Below the pieces are notes generated by a model. That model did no database searches. It saw nothing but the letters and a program-made list of their open reading frames with translations, and was not told where the DNA came from. A program made the position numbers and the translations under genes. Shown piece after piece: positions 1 through 9,038 of a stretch of DNA of 46,523 bases. Numbering within the stretch: position 1 is the first letter of the stretch; the number at the start of each line of letters is the position of its first letter. Origin of the DNA: an uncultured Phascolarctobacterium sp. (lineage in GTDB: Bacteria > Bacillota > Negativicutes > Acidaminococcales > Acidaminococcaceae); contig UQZN01000020.1 of the NCBI GenBank assembly GCA_900545535.1, forward strand, positions 1 through 46,523, in the 5' to 3' direction.

Positions 1-993
1 GAAGATGCCGTTGTTATTTGTCCGGTCGACCCTTACGTTGAAAACGAATATTTTGCGGCTTTGCAGGAATTAAGCCGGCTGGCAGAAGAAAGCGAAGGAC
101 TTGTATTACTTGGCATCACTCCTACTTATCCCAGCGAAAAATACGGCTATATCATTCCTGAAACAGATGCAGCAGTCAGCAAGGTAAAAACCTTTAAGGA
201 AAAACCTGACGCAAGTACGGCAGCAGAGTATATCAACCAGGGCGCATTATGGAATGGCGGTGTTTTTGCCTGCAAACTGAAATATGTTTTAGAGAAAGCC
301 CACGTCCTGCTGGATTTTACCGATTATTACGACTTATATGCCAAATACAGTACCTTGCCAAAAATCAGTTTTGACTATGCGGTAGTAGAGCAGGAAAAAT
401 ACATCAAAGTAAAACGCTTTGGCGGAGCCTGGAAAGACCTTGGCACGTGGAACACGTTGACAGAAGCGATGGAAGAACAGGCTATTGGGCAGGTGATCAT
501 GAATGACCAATGCCAAAATCTGCATGTTGTAAACGAACTTGACGTACCCGTGCTTTGTATGGGACTGAAAGATATGGTAGTTTCGGCCAGTCCGGAAGGC
601 ATTCTGGTAGCCGACAAAGAAGAGTCCAGCTATATCAAGCCATTTGTAGACGAAATAAGGCAGCAGGTGATGTTTGCCGAAAAATCATGGGGAAGCTTTC
701 GCGTTTTAGATGTAGGCGAAAACAGCCTGACAATCAAAGTGACTCTAAAAGCAAGCAACAAAATGAATTACCACAGTCACGAACGCCGGGACGAAGTCTG
801 GACGATCATCTCCGGTAGCGGCCGCACGATAGTTGACGGAATGGAGCAGCAGGTAACGGCAGGTGACGTGATAACCATGCAGGCCGGCTGCAGACATACG
901 ATCATTGCAGACAGCGAGCTTGAGGTGATGGAAGTGCAGCTGGGCAGGGAGATAAGTGTCCATGATAAGCAAAAATTTGAACTGGAAGAATAG
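1..993 (+). CDS. manC: Mannose-1-phosphate guanylyltransferase with C-terminal type II PMI cupin, 5' truncated
   Basis: The reading frame is open from base 1, so the start lies outside the window; 330 residues remain. The first part is the back half of a sugar-nucleotidyltransferase fold (DPYVENEYF near the start, NQGALWNGGVFA, RFGGAWKDLGTW). The last 110 or so residues form a cupin of the type II phosphomannose isomerase class, with HSHERRDEVW and GDVITMQAG. The family makes GDP-mannose from mannose-1-phosphate and GTP in the cytoplasm for surface polysaccharide. The missing N-terminus should hold the GTP-binding loop. It overlaps manA by 32 bases. Whether the cupin is an active isomerase cannot be told from sequence. 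The family is clear; the exact sugar is inferred. Confidence 0.85.
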   Translation, partial: EDAVVICPVDPYVENEYFAALQELSRLAEESEGLVLLGITPTYPSEKYGYIIPETDAAVSKVKTFKEKPDASTAAEYINQGALWNGGVFACKLKYVLEKAHVLLDFTDYYDLYAKYSTLPKISFDYAVVEQEKYIKVKRFGGAWKDLGTWNTLTEAMEEQAIGQVIMNDQCQNLHVVNELDVPVLCMGLKDMVVSASPEGILVADKEESSYIKPFVDEIRQQVMFAEKSWGSFRVLDVGENSLTIKVTLKASNKMNYHSHERRDEVWTIISGSGRTIVDGMEQQVTAGDVITMQAGCRHTIIADSELEVMEVQLGREISVHDKQKFELEE

Positions 994-1990
994 AAAAGCA
1001 ACTAATATACCCAAACCGTTTTTATTGCAGTCAGCCTGCAAAGAAGCGCTTTGGGGCGGGCAGAAGCTGAAAGAGCATTTCGGCAAACAGGCTAACATGG
1101 ATAATATTGCTGAAAGTTGGGAGTGCTCTACGCATCCGGAGGGGCCGAGCACCGTAGTTACAGGTGAGCATAAGGGCATGTTACTGACGGAAGTTTTGCA
1201 AAAACATCCGGAGTATCTTGGCACTCATCCAAGAACCAAAGGCGAACTGCCCATATTGGTGAAATTCATTGATGCCAGGCAAAAACTGTCTGTGCAGGTG
1301 CACCCGGATGATGAATATGCCAAATTTTATGAGCGTGGACAATTGGGTAAAACAGAAATGTGGTATGTGCTGGAAGCCGATAAAGGTGCTGAGCTTATTT
1401 ATGGCTTTTACAGGGATATGGACAGCGCTGCCGTCAGGAAAAGCGTAAAAGATGGAAGTATAGAGAAATATTTACAGAAAGTAAAAGTACGGCAGGATGA
1501 CGTATTTTATATCCCGGCAGGGACAGTGCACGGTATAGGCGCAGGTAACCTGATCGCCGAAGTGCAGGAAAGCTCTAATCTTACCTACAGGTTATATGAT
1601 TATGATCGCACAGATAAGCAGAGGCAAAAGCGTAAGTTGCATATAGAAAAAGCGTTGGCAGTTGCCAATCTAAAAGGGCAGACGCCGCCGCGGCAGCCTC
1701 TGCGAGTACTGCGCTATACCCCAGGCAGCGCGACAGAATTTCTATGTCGTTGTAAATACTTCCAGGTTGAAAGAGTACTGATTAATACGAAAGATAAAAA
1801 GAAATTGGCAGAATTATATACAGGCAGCAATTCTTTTCAGGCTTTGCTTTGTCTAGATGGTGCAGGCCATATAGTTATGAGCGACGGTGAAAAGCTAACA
1901 TATACCAAAGGAAGCTGCATTTTTATTCCGGCCAATGCAGGAAATTTGCAGTTATGTGGGAAAACTCAATTTTTAAAAATATCTTGCTGA
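962..1990 (+). CDS. manA: Mannose-6-phosphate isomerase, class I (zinc-dependent)
   Basis: A protein of 342 residues matching the Bacillus-type class I phosphomannose isomerases, which interconvert fructose-6-phosphate and mannose-6-phosphate. Family motifs are visible: KEALWGGQKL near the N-terminus, the metal-site strings LSVQVHPDDEYA and KTEMWYVLEAD, then TVHGIGAGNLIAEVQ and YRLYDYDR. A GTG at 956 is also in frame. I prefer ATG 962 because AGGGAG at 946-951 is then about 10 bases upstream. The start lies inside manC, so the two are probably translationally coupled and feed the same GDP-mannose route. The protein has about 15 more N-terminal residues than the usual 315-residue form. Confidence 0.88.
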   Translation: MISKNLNWKNRKATNIPKPFLLQSACKEALWGGQKLKEHFGKQANMDNIAESWECSTHPEGPSTVVTGEHKGMLLTEVLQKHPEYLGTHPRTKGELPILVKFIDARQKLSVQVHPDDEYAKFYERGQLGKTEMWYVLEADKGAELIYGFYRDMDSAAVRKSVKDGSIEKYLQKVKVRQDDVFYIPAGTVHGIGAGNLIAEVQESSNLTYRLYDYDRTDKQRQKRKLHIEKALAVANLKGQTPPRQPLRVLRYTPGSATEFLCRCKYFQVERVLINTKDKKKLAELYTGSNSFQALLCLDGAGHIVMSDGEKLTYTKGSCIFIPANAGNLQLCGKTQFLKISC

Positions 1991-2027
1991 CTAATTTAGA
2001 CTTATTCAAATCGTAATATTATTTAGA

Positions 2028-2054
2028 CACCGCACTTTTCCAGTGCGGTGTTTT
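2028..2054 (+). terminator. Intrinsic terminator after manA
   Basis: A perfect 8-base-pair stem (CACCGCAC at 2028-2035 with GTGCGGTG at 2043-2050), a 7-base loop and TTTT directly after. It ends the manC-manA transcript. Confidence 0.8.
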
Positions 2055-2064
2055 GCTATATAAT
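2036..2064 (+). promoter_or_regulatory. Candidate promoter for the dTDP-glucose dehydratase gene
   Basis: A perfect TATAAT lies at 2059-2064. The hexamer 17 bases upstream (2036-2041, TTTTCC) is a weak -35 and lies in the loop of the preceding terminator. The -10 is convincing; the -35 is not. Confidence 0.4.
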
Positions 2065-2100
2065 AGAGCGGTAGTAAATATAAAAAATAAAGAGGTACTT

Positions 2101-3048
2101 ATGCGTTTATTGATTACCGGCGGTGCCGGTTTTATTGGCAGTAATTATATAAATTGGCATTTACAGCAGTATCCGAATGATGAAATTGTTTGCCTGGATA
2201 AGCTGACCTATGCTGCTAATATGGCGGCGCTGGCAGATGTCGTTAAATTAAATAATTTTACTTTCATCCAGGGCGATATTTGTGATGAGCAATTTGTAGA
2301 AATGTGTTTTGCGCAGTATAAGTTCGACTCAGTGATAAATTTTGCGGCTGAGAGCCATGTCGATACTTCTATCAAGTCTCCGGCTATTTTTACTAAAACT
2401 AATGTCGAAGGTACAGGTGTATTGTTAGATGCCTGTGTTAAGTTTGCTGTAGCAAGATTTCATCAGATATCTACGGACGAAGTATATGGGGACAAACCGT
2501 TAGATTATGACTGGCGTGGGTTCACAGAAGAAGCTGCCTTACATCCTTCCAGTCCTTATGCTGCTTCAAAGGCAGCAGCTGATTTATTGTGCTTGGCTTA
2601 TGCCAGGACATATGGTTTATATGTAACTATCAGCCGCAGCAGTAATAATTATGGACCCTGGCAGCATAGTGAAAAACTTTTGCCTAAGATCATAGCTTTA
2701 GCAGAGAGCGGACAAAAGATACCTGTTTATGGTACTGGTTTAAATAAACGTGACTGGTTATATGTGCTTGATCATTGTATTGCTGTTGATAAAATACTCA
2801 AAAATGGAAAAGCAGGTCATATTTATAATATTGCGGCCGGTACCGAAATAGCCAATCTAACTTTTATAAAAGTGGTACTGGGAATTTTGGGTAAAGATGA
2901 AAATGTAATTGAATTTGTGGAAGACCGGGCTGGGCATGATTTACGTTATCCTATGGATTGTGAAAAAATCAAAAATGAATTGGCTTGGAAACCGCATTAT
3001 GCTTTTGAAGAATCACTGACTAAAACTGTAGCCTGGTATAAAGGTTGA
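2101..3048 (+). CDS. rfbB: dTDP-glucose 4,6-dehydratase (extended SDR)
   Basis: A protein of 315 residues with the NAD-binding GGAGFIGS at residues 7-14, the catalytic Thr-Asp-Glu of STDEVYGD (T125, D126, E127) and the YxxxK pair Y153/K157. RSSNNYGPWQ and GTGLNKRDWLYV follow, as in RmlB/RfbB. The enzyme makes dTDP-4-keto-6-deoxyglucose, the second step toward dTDP-rhamnose and other deoxysugars. The frame extends upstream to 2053, but that part overlaps the terminator and promoter. ATG 2101 has AGAGG at 2091-2095. It is slightly shorter than the typical 330-360 residues. It stands alone between two terminators; no rmlA, rmlC or rmlD is in the window. Confidence 0.87.
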   Translation: MRLLITGGAGFIGSNYINWHLQQYPNDEIVCLDKLTYAANMAALADVVKLNNFTFIQGDICDEQFVEMCFAQYKFDSVINFAAESHVDTSIKSPAIFTKTNVEGTGVLLDACVKFAVARFHQISTDEVYGDKPLDYDWRGFTEEAALHPSSPYAASKAAADLLCLAYARTYGLYVTISRSSNNYGPWQHSEKLLPKIIALAESGQKIPVYGTGLNKRDWLYVLDHCIAVDKILKNGKAGHIYNIAAGTEIANLTFIKVVLGILGKDENVIEFVEDRAGHDLRYPMDCEKIKNELAWKPHYAFEESLTKTVAWYKG

Positions 3049-3057
3049 ATACTATAA

Positions 3058-3082
3058 AGCAGAGCAGATGCTCTGCTTTTTT
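3058..3082 (+). terminator. Intrinsic terminator after the dehydratase gene
   Basis: AGCAGAGC (3058-3065) pairs with GCTCTGCT (3070-3077) around a 4-base loop, followed by a run of T to 3082. Confidence 0.85.
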
Positions 3083-3105
3083 GCTAAATTTTTACCGCTT
3101 AAAAT

Positions 3106-3134
3106 TTGCCACTGCTAACCTAAAAAGGTATAAT
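3106..3134 (+). promoter_or_regulatory. Strong sigma-A-type promoter of the miaB-mutSL operon
   Basis: TTGCCA at 3106-3111, a spacer of exactly 17 bases, and TATAAT at 3129-3134. The start codon of miaB is about 60 bases further on. This is the only good promoter visible before 14.9 kb, so miaB through hfq are probably transcribed together from here. Confidence 0.8.
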
Positions 3135-3201
3135 AATATAATACAGGTAATTTTGCGAAGCTGCTTAGTTGCGGTTTCAATTTTAATATGAGGTGTATTC
3201 A

Positions 3202-4527
3202 GTGACAGCAAAAACTTATGCGATTTTAAATTACGGCTGCCAGATGAACGAAAGTGACGCTGAGCATTATGCCGGCCAGCTGCAGGAGCTTGGCTACAGC
3301 GCTGCTGACGATTTTCATGATGCGGATGTAGTTGTAGTAAATACCTGCTGCGTACGTGAAAGTGCGGAAAAACGCATTTTAGGTAAAATTGGTGAATTAA
3401 AAGGGGTCAAAGCAAAGCGTCCGGGACAGATCGTTTGTGTTGCCGGCTGTATGGCGCAGAAGGATGGTGAGAAACTGATCAAAAAACATCCGCAAATCGA
3501 TTTATTGATCGGTACAGCCCATGTCAATGGTTTTAAGGAGATACTGGCTGAGTATTTGGCTGATAAAGGCGAACGGGTGTATAACAGTCTGGAGGTCAAA
3601 GAAAGCGAGTTTGAGGGCGAGCGTATTCGGCAAAGCGGGTTTTCAGCCTGGATCCCGATTATGTATGGCTGCAACAATTTTTGCACATATTGTATTGTGC
3701 CGTATGTACGTGGACGTGAGCGCAGCCGCAGTATCGAAAATATTGTGGATGAGGTCGAGCAGGCCGTTGCTAAAGGGTATAAGGAGTTTACGCTGTTAGG
3801 GCAGAATGTCAATTCCTATGGTAAAGATTTTGGCGAAAAAGATCAGTTTGCCAAATTATTACGCCGCGTGAATGAAATCCCGGGAGTGGAACGGATTCGC
3901 TATATGACAAGTCATCCACGTGATATGCACGAAGATGTTATCAAAGCAGTTGCCGAATGTGAGCATGTTTGCGAGAATTTTCATATCCCATTTCAATCCG
4001 GCAGCAACAAAATTTTGAAAGCAATGAACCGCGGTTATACACGTGAAAAATATTTGGAACTTGTAGCCATGATCAGGCGTTATGTGCCGGAAGCCGCTAT
4101 TACAACGGATATTATTGTTGGTTTCCCTGGGGAAACAGAGGCTGATTTTAACGATACTTTAAATTTGGTCAAAGAAGTTGGCTTTGATGCGGCCTTTACT
4201 TTTATTTATTCCAAACGCTCGGGAACACCGGCTGCTGTAATGGAAGAACAGGTTCCGTTAGATGTAAAGAAAGCCAGACTGAATTTACTGATGGAAGCCC
4301 AGAATATTTCGAGTGTGCAGCGCAATGAAGCTTTAGTTGGCAAAACATTAGAAGTTTTAGCAGAAGGACCAAGCAATAATAACGAAAAAGTATGGAGCGG
4401 GCGAACACGTACTAATAAGCTGGTTTTATGGCCGGTAGAAGGACGAGAGTTTAAGTTGGGTGATAAAGTGCAGGTGCAGATCGAAACTGCGCAGACTTGG
4501 CTTTTGAAAGGGAAGGCGGTAAAATGA
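3202..4527 (+). CDS. miaB: tRNA-2-methylthio-N6-dimethylallyladenosine synthase MiaB
   Basis: A radical-SAM methylthiotransferase of 441 residues. It adds a methylthio group to i6A37 of tRNAs, so it acts after MiaA, encoded 6 kb downstream in the same cluster. Cysteines of the N-terminal cluster are in NYGCQMNES, VVNTCCVRES and VAGCMAQ. The radical-SAM motif CNNFCTYC has its cysteines at about residues 157, 161 and 164. The last 70 or so residues are a TRAM RNA-binding domain. Two in-frame GTG codons are possible starts: 3193 and 3202. I chose 3202 because AGGTG (3191-3195) sits 6 bases before it. The stop overlaps the mutS start as ATGA. Confidence 0.92.
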   Translation: MTAKTYAILNYGCQMNESDAEHYAGQLQELGYSAADDFHDADVVVVNTCCVRESAEKRILGKIGELKGVKAKRPGQIVCVAGCMAQKDGEKLIKKHPQIDLLIGTAHVNGFKEILAEYLADKGERVYNSLEVKESEFEGERIRQSGFSAWIPIMYGCNNFCTYCIVPYVRGRERSRSIENIVDEVEQAVAKGYKEFTLLGQNVNSYGKDFGEKDQFAKLLRRVNEIPGVERIRYMTSHPRDMHEDVIKAVAECEHVCENFHIPFQSGSNKILKAMNRGYTREKYLELVAMIRRYVPEAAITTDIIVGFPGETEADFNDTLNLVKEVGFDAAFTFIYSKRSGTPAAVMEEQVPLDVKKARLNLLMEAQNISSVQRNEALVGKTLEVLAEGPSNNNEKVWSGRTRTNKLVLWPVEGREFKLGDKVQVQIETAQTWLLKGKAVK

Positions 4528-7112
4528 CAACTGCTTATACGCCGATGGTGCAGCAGTACCTTGAAGTAAAGCGTCAGCATGAGGATGAATTGCTGTTTTT
4601 CCGTTTAGGCGATTTTTATGAAATGTTTTTTGAGGATGCGCTGACAGCCTCCAGAGAGTTGAATATCACGCTGACAGGGCGTGCCGGCGGTATGGAAGAA
4701 AAGATACCGATGTGTGGCGTGCCTTATCATTCTGTCGATAATTATATTGCCAAACTGATCAAAAAAGGTTATCGCATCGCTATTTGTGAGCAGGTGGAAG
4801 ATCCTAAAGCAGCCAAGGGTATCGTTGAACGTAAGGTCGTCAAGATCATTACGCCCGGAACTGTTTTGAGCGAACAGCTTTTAGATGATAAACATAACAG
4901 GTATTTAGTTTTTCTGCAGGAGGATGGCAGTGAAATATGTCTTGCTGCCGCCGATATTTCTACAGGCGAATGCCAATGGTTCAGTGCTGCTGGTGAAGAG
5001 CGTTTGATGGCGATCAAGGAACAGCTGTTCCGCATTCAGCCGGCAGAATTAGTTGCCTATAGCGGTATTGCCAATTGGGAGAATTTAGCAGCCTGGATCA
5101 AAAGCAAAGTGCCGGAATGTGCAGTTTCGGTATATCAGGAAGAAGAAGGAGCGCCGCAGTATTTTGCGCAGCATTTTGGCAATGATGATGTTGCCGATAT
5201 TTTAGTGCATGATACGGTAGAGCATTTACTGCGTTATCTGCATGTAACTGTTAAAGCAGATCTGTCGCATATCAACAGCTTGTCGCGTATCGCTAAAGAA
5301 CAGTTTATGAATTTGGATGCAACGGCTGTCAGAAATTTAGAGCTTATCAAAAATATGCGGGATGGTTCCAAACGGGGCACATTATTAGATGTACTTGATT
5401 TTACGTCTACTTCTATGGGTGCCCGTAAACTGCGTAACTGGATCGAATGTCCTTTGCTGGATTTGTCACAGATCAGGTCAAGGCAGGAAGCAGTAGGAGA
5501 ATTGCTGGCTAATATACAGCTGCGTGGCAACCTGCAGGAAAAGCTAAAAGCTATTTTTGACTTAGAACGTATTGTTTCGCGTATCGAAGTTGGCAGTGCC
5601 AACGCGCGTGATCTGGTTTCACTGCGTTCTTCACTGGCAGTGCTTCCTGAAATAAAAAGCTTACTGAGATCCTGTAACAGCAAACTTTTACAACAGTTAT
5701 GTGAAGATGTGCATCTGCATCAGGAGCTTTTTACTACTTTGATGGCAGCGATCGTAGATGAACCGCCTTTTTCTGTACGCGAAGGCGGTATGATCCGCAG
5801 TGGCTTTGATTTAGAGCTGGATGAACTGCATTCGATTGCCAGTGATAATAAGACCTGGATGCAGAATTTTGAACTGAAAATCAAAGAAGAGACTGGCATC
5901 AAAACCTTAAAGGTCGGCTACAATAAGGTTTTTGGCTATTATATCGAAGTTTCTAAAGGTCAAAGCGCCAATGTACCGGATTATTTTGTCCGCAAGCAAA
6001 CACTTGTAAATGCCGAGCGGTATATAGTTCCTGAATTAAAAGATTTTGAAAATAAGATTTTAAGCGCTAAAGAAAAAATCGAGCAGCTTGAATATTATAT
6101 TTTTTCACAGCTGCGTGAGAAGATCAGGGCTCAGATCGTGCAGATGCAGGAAACAGCCCGGGCTTTGGCCAATATCGACGTTTTAGTATCGCTGGCGGAA
6201 GTTGCCTTTAAATATAACTATGTGTGTCCAGAATTGAATAACCGCAGTGAAATAAAGATTTATGACGGACGCCATCCGGTGGTTGAGCGTTTGCTGGAAC
6301 GTGAGATTTTTGTTCCAAACAACACGACTCTCAACAATAATGACGAACGTATGATTATTATTACCGGACCGAATATGGCTGGTAAATCGACTTATATGCG
6401 CCAGGTTGCCCTGCTGGTTTTGATGACGCAGATGGGCAGCTTTATTCCCGCACGTCAGGCTACTATTGGCCCTGTGGATAAGATTTTTACTCGTGTCGGC
6501 GCCAGCGACGATCTGGCAACCGGTCAAAGTACCTTTATGGTAGAGATGAACGAAGTTGCGCAGATCCTCAGGTATGCAACTAAGGACAGTCTGATTATTT
6601 TGGATGAGGTTGGCCGTGGTACCAGCACTTTTGATGGTATGAGCATCGCGCGTGCGGTAATGGAGTTTATTCACGAGAAAATAAAAGCCAAAACACTGTT
6701 TGCTACGCATTATCATCAGTTGATTGCCTTGGAAGACGTTATGAGCGGTGTTAAAAATTATTCTGTTGCCGTTAAAGAGCGCGGCAATGATATCGTCTTT
6801 TTGCGCAGGATCGTGCCTGGCGGTACTGACCGCAGTTACGGTGTACATGTTGCAAGGCTTGCCGGCCTGCCTAAGAAGGTCATTGACCGGGCTCAGGAGA
6901 TTCTGGACGAGTATGACAATTGTGAAACTGCCTGCAGTGTTCAGATAACTCCACGGTCAGAAAAAGAAGCGGCGCCGATGGGGTCGTTGTTTGCCAGCGG
7001 CTTGCAGCAGCAGATTTTAAAAATGGATGTTATGGCGATGACGCCGATCGAAGCGTTGAATGCCTTGTATAAATTGCAGGATGAAGCCAAAAGGGAAGGC
7101 GGTGAATTATGA
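4524..7112 (+). CDS. mutS: DNA mismatch repair protein MutS
   Basis: A protein of 862 residues, the normal MutS length. The mismatch-reading Phe-x-Glu is at F31-Y32-E33 in GDFYEMFFEDA. The C-terminal ABC-type ATPase has Walker A GPNMAGKST (K621), Walker B LIILDEVGRGTSTFDG and the ATHYHQL switch. It binds mismatches as a dimer and recruits MutL. ATG 4524 overlaps the miaB stop by ATGA, and GGAAGG lies just upstream. The end overlaps mutL in the same way, so MutS and MutL are probably made in step. Confidence 0.95.
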   Translation: MTTAYTPMVQQYLEVKRQHEDELLFFRLGDFYEMFFEDALTASRELNITLTGRAGGMEEKIPMCGVPYHSVDNYIAKLIKKGYRIAICEQVEDPKAAKGIVERKVVKIITPGTVLSEQLLDDKHNRYLVFLQEDGSEICLAAADISTGECQWFSAAGEERLMAIKEQLFRIQPAELVAYSGIANWENLAAWIKSKVPECAVSVYQEEEGAPQYFAQHFGNDDVADILVHDTVEHLLRYLHVTVKADLSHINSLSRIAKEQFMNLDATAVRNLELIKNMRDGSKRGTLLDVLDFTSTSMGARKLRNWIECPLLDLSQIRSRQEAVGELLANIQLRGNLQEKLKAIFDLERIVSRIEVGSANARDLVSLRSSLAVLPEIKSLLRSCNSKLLQQLCEDVHLHQELFTTLMAAIVDEPPFSVREGGMIRSGFDLELDELHSIASDNKTWMQNFELKIKEETGIKTLKVGYNKVFGYYIEVSKGQSANVPDYFVRKQTLVNAERYIVPELKDFENKILSAKEKIEQLEYYIFSQLREKIRAQIVQMQETARALANIDVLVSLAEVAFKYNYVCPELNNRSEIKIYDGRHPVVERLLEREIFVPNNTTLNNNDERMIIITGPNMAGKSTYMRQVALLVLMTQMGSFIPARQATIGPVDKIFTRVGASDDLATGQSTFMVEMNEVAQILRYATKDSLIILDEVGRGTSTFDGMSIARAVMEFIHEKIKAKTLFATHYHQLIALEDVMSGVKNYSVAVKERGNDIVFLRRIVPGGTDRSYGVHVARLAGLPKKVIDRAQEILDEYDNCETACSVQITPRSEKEAAPMGSLFASGLQQQILKMDVMAMTPIEALNALYKLQDEAKREGGEL

Positions 7113-9034
7113 ACGAACAAAAAGTACAGTTATTAGATCAGAATACGGCGAATCAGATCGCAGCCGGTGAAGTTGTCGAAAAACCTGCTTCTGTCGTCAA
7201 AGAGCTTGTTGAAAATTCTTTGGATGCAGGTGCGGATAATATCGAGGTCACTATTTTTGGCGGCGGCACAGAATACATCCGCGTTGTCGATAACGGCAGC
7301 GGTATGTCGGAAGAAAATGCAAAATTAGCAGTTCTGCGGCATGCTACAAGTAAAATCAGAGCTGCGGAAGATCTGCTGCATCTGAATACTTTAGGTTTTC
7401 GCGGTGAAGCATTGCCGAGTATTGCTTCTGTCAGTAATTTTCAACTGCTGACGCGACCTGTTACGGAAGAGTTTGCTACTTCGATCAAAATCGAAGGTGG
7501 TGATCAGGCTGAATGTATTGCTACAGGTGGTCATACGGGGACGACGATCATTGTTGAAAATTTGTTTTTCAATGTTCCGGCCCGCCGTAAATTTTTACGG
7601 ACCGTACAAACAGAAAGCCGCTATATCAGTGAACTGATTACCAAACTGGCTTTATCGCGTCCTGATGTGAGATTTAAGCTTATCAGCAACGATAAAGAGG
7701 TTTTAAGTACGCCGGGCAATGGTGATCTGGTCGAGACTATCAAGGCGCTGTATGGTAAAAATGTCAGCGAAGAGCTTTTAACAGTAGATTTTGCTGACAG
7801 CGAAGTGAAAGTAAGGGGCTTTATCGGCAAACCGACTTTGCTGAAAGGTACGCGGCAATGGCAGACCCTGCTGGTAAACGGACGCATCATTACTAACAGA
7901 ATGATCGCCAAGGCGATCGATCATGCTTATCAGTCGCAGATTCCTAAAAGCGGTTTTCCGTTTGCGGTGTTGAATATCAATGTCGATACTGAAACTATTG
8001 ATGTCAACGTCCACCCGCAGAAAAGTGAAATCAAGTTCAGTGATGACAGCACGGTTTATAAAGCAATGTACAAAGCTTTGACTGACGCATTGACGCGGCC
8101 CATGAGCGCTAAACCGCAGGATCTGACATTATTGGATGATTCTGAGCTGCAGGTATTTAAACCTGCTGAGACTGCTGCAGAAGCAGCGGAGATACCGGCA
8201 GTGCTGCCGGAAAGCAGCGAAAATAAGTCCGTTGAGGCAAAGACGCAGGTTTTACCGGTTTCAGGTAGCAATACTGGTGCTGTAAAAACAGAACCGGCAC
8301 CGGAATATAAAGCACAGCAGCAGAGTGTTTGGAAAGAGCCGGAATATACATACAGACCTCCTAAAACAGAACCTGTATATACGATCAGCGAAACCCGTGA
8401 TGTTTTTGATAAACAAGACAATATTGCTTCTAATATTATTGATTTTACTGATACTGACAGCGGCGTCGATACGATCTGGCCTCTGGGACAGGTTGACAGA
8501 ACCTTTATTGTTGCCCAATCAGAAGATTCTTTGTTTTTGATCGATCAGCATGCCGCGCATGAGCGAATCTTATATGATAAGCTTGTCGCTGCTCATAATA
8601 ATATCCCGGCTCAGCAGATGTTGATACCTTTGTATATCGATGTTACGTCCCAGGATGTCAATTTGATCGAGGAGCATCGGGAAGAATTCCTGCGTTTAGG
8701 TGTTGATATAGAGGCAGCAGGCGAAGCTATGCTGCGTGTTTCAAGCCTGCCTGCGGATATTAAGGCTGATGATGCGGAAGATTTTGTGCGGGAAATTACG
8801 CAAATGCTGGCTGAATTAAGAACGATCGATCCCAGCGATTTGCGTCAGAATATTTTGCATATGACTGCGTGCAAAGCAGCCATCAAAGCCGGCGAGGTTC
8901 TGAATATGCGCCAGATGCGGCAGTTGATCATTGATCTTTGCAATACGGAGCATCCTTTTACCTGTCCTCACGGCAGACCCTGTATGGTGGAAATAAATTC
9001 TGCTGAATTGTATAAGATGTTTAAGAGAACGTAA
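7109..9034 (+). CDS. mutL: DNA mismatch repair protein MutL, endonuclease type
   Basis: A protein of 641 residues. The GHKL ATPase domain has NQIAAGEVVEKPASVVKE, DNGSGM and GFRGEALPSI. A low-complexity linker covers about residues 340-450. The C-terminal dimer domain carries the motifs of nicking MutL proteins: GQVDRTFIVAQ, DQHAAHERILYD, ACKAAIKAGE, CPHGRPC and a terminal FKR. The last position of DQHAx2Ex4E is Asp instead of Glu, a conservative change. Endonuclease MutL fits an organism without MutH-type strand discrimination. Its ATG overlaps the mutS stop. Confidence 0.94.
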   Translation: MNEQKVQLLDQNTANQIAAGEVVEKPASVVKELVENSLDAGADNIEVTIFGGGTEYIRVVDNGSGMSEENAKLAVLRHATSKIRAAEDLLHLNTLGFRGEALPSIASVSNFQLLTRPVTEEFATSIKIEGGDQAECIATGGHTGTTIIVENLFFNVPARRKFLRTVQTESRYISELITKLALSRPDVRFKLISNDKEVLSTPGNGDLVETIKALYGKNVSEELLTVDFADSEVKVRGFIGKPTLLKGTRQWQTLLVNGRIITNRMIAKAIDHAYQSQIPKSGFPFAVLNINVDTETIDVNVHPQKSEIKFSDDSTVYKAMYKALTDALTRPMSAKPQDLTLLDDSELQVFKPAETAAEAAEIPAVLPESSENKSVEAKTQVLPVSGSNTGAVKTEPAPEYKAQQQSVWKEPEYTYRPPKTEPVYTISETRDVFDKQDNIASNIIDFTDTDSGVDTIWPLGQVDRTFIVAQSEDSLFLIDQHAAHERILYDKLVAAHNNIPAQQMLIPLYIDVTSQDVNLIEEHREEFLRLGVDIEAAGEAMLRVSSLPADIKADDAEDFVREITQMLAELRTIDPSDLRQNILHMTACKAAIKAGEVLNMRQMRQLIIDLCNTEHPFTCPHGRPCMVEINSAELYKMFKRT

Positions 9035-9038
9035 AAGT

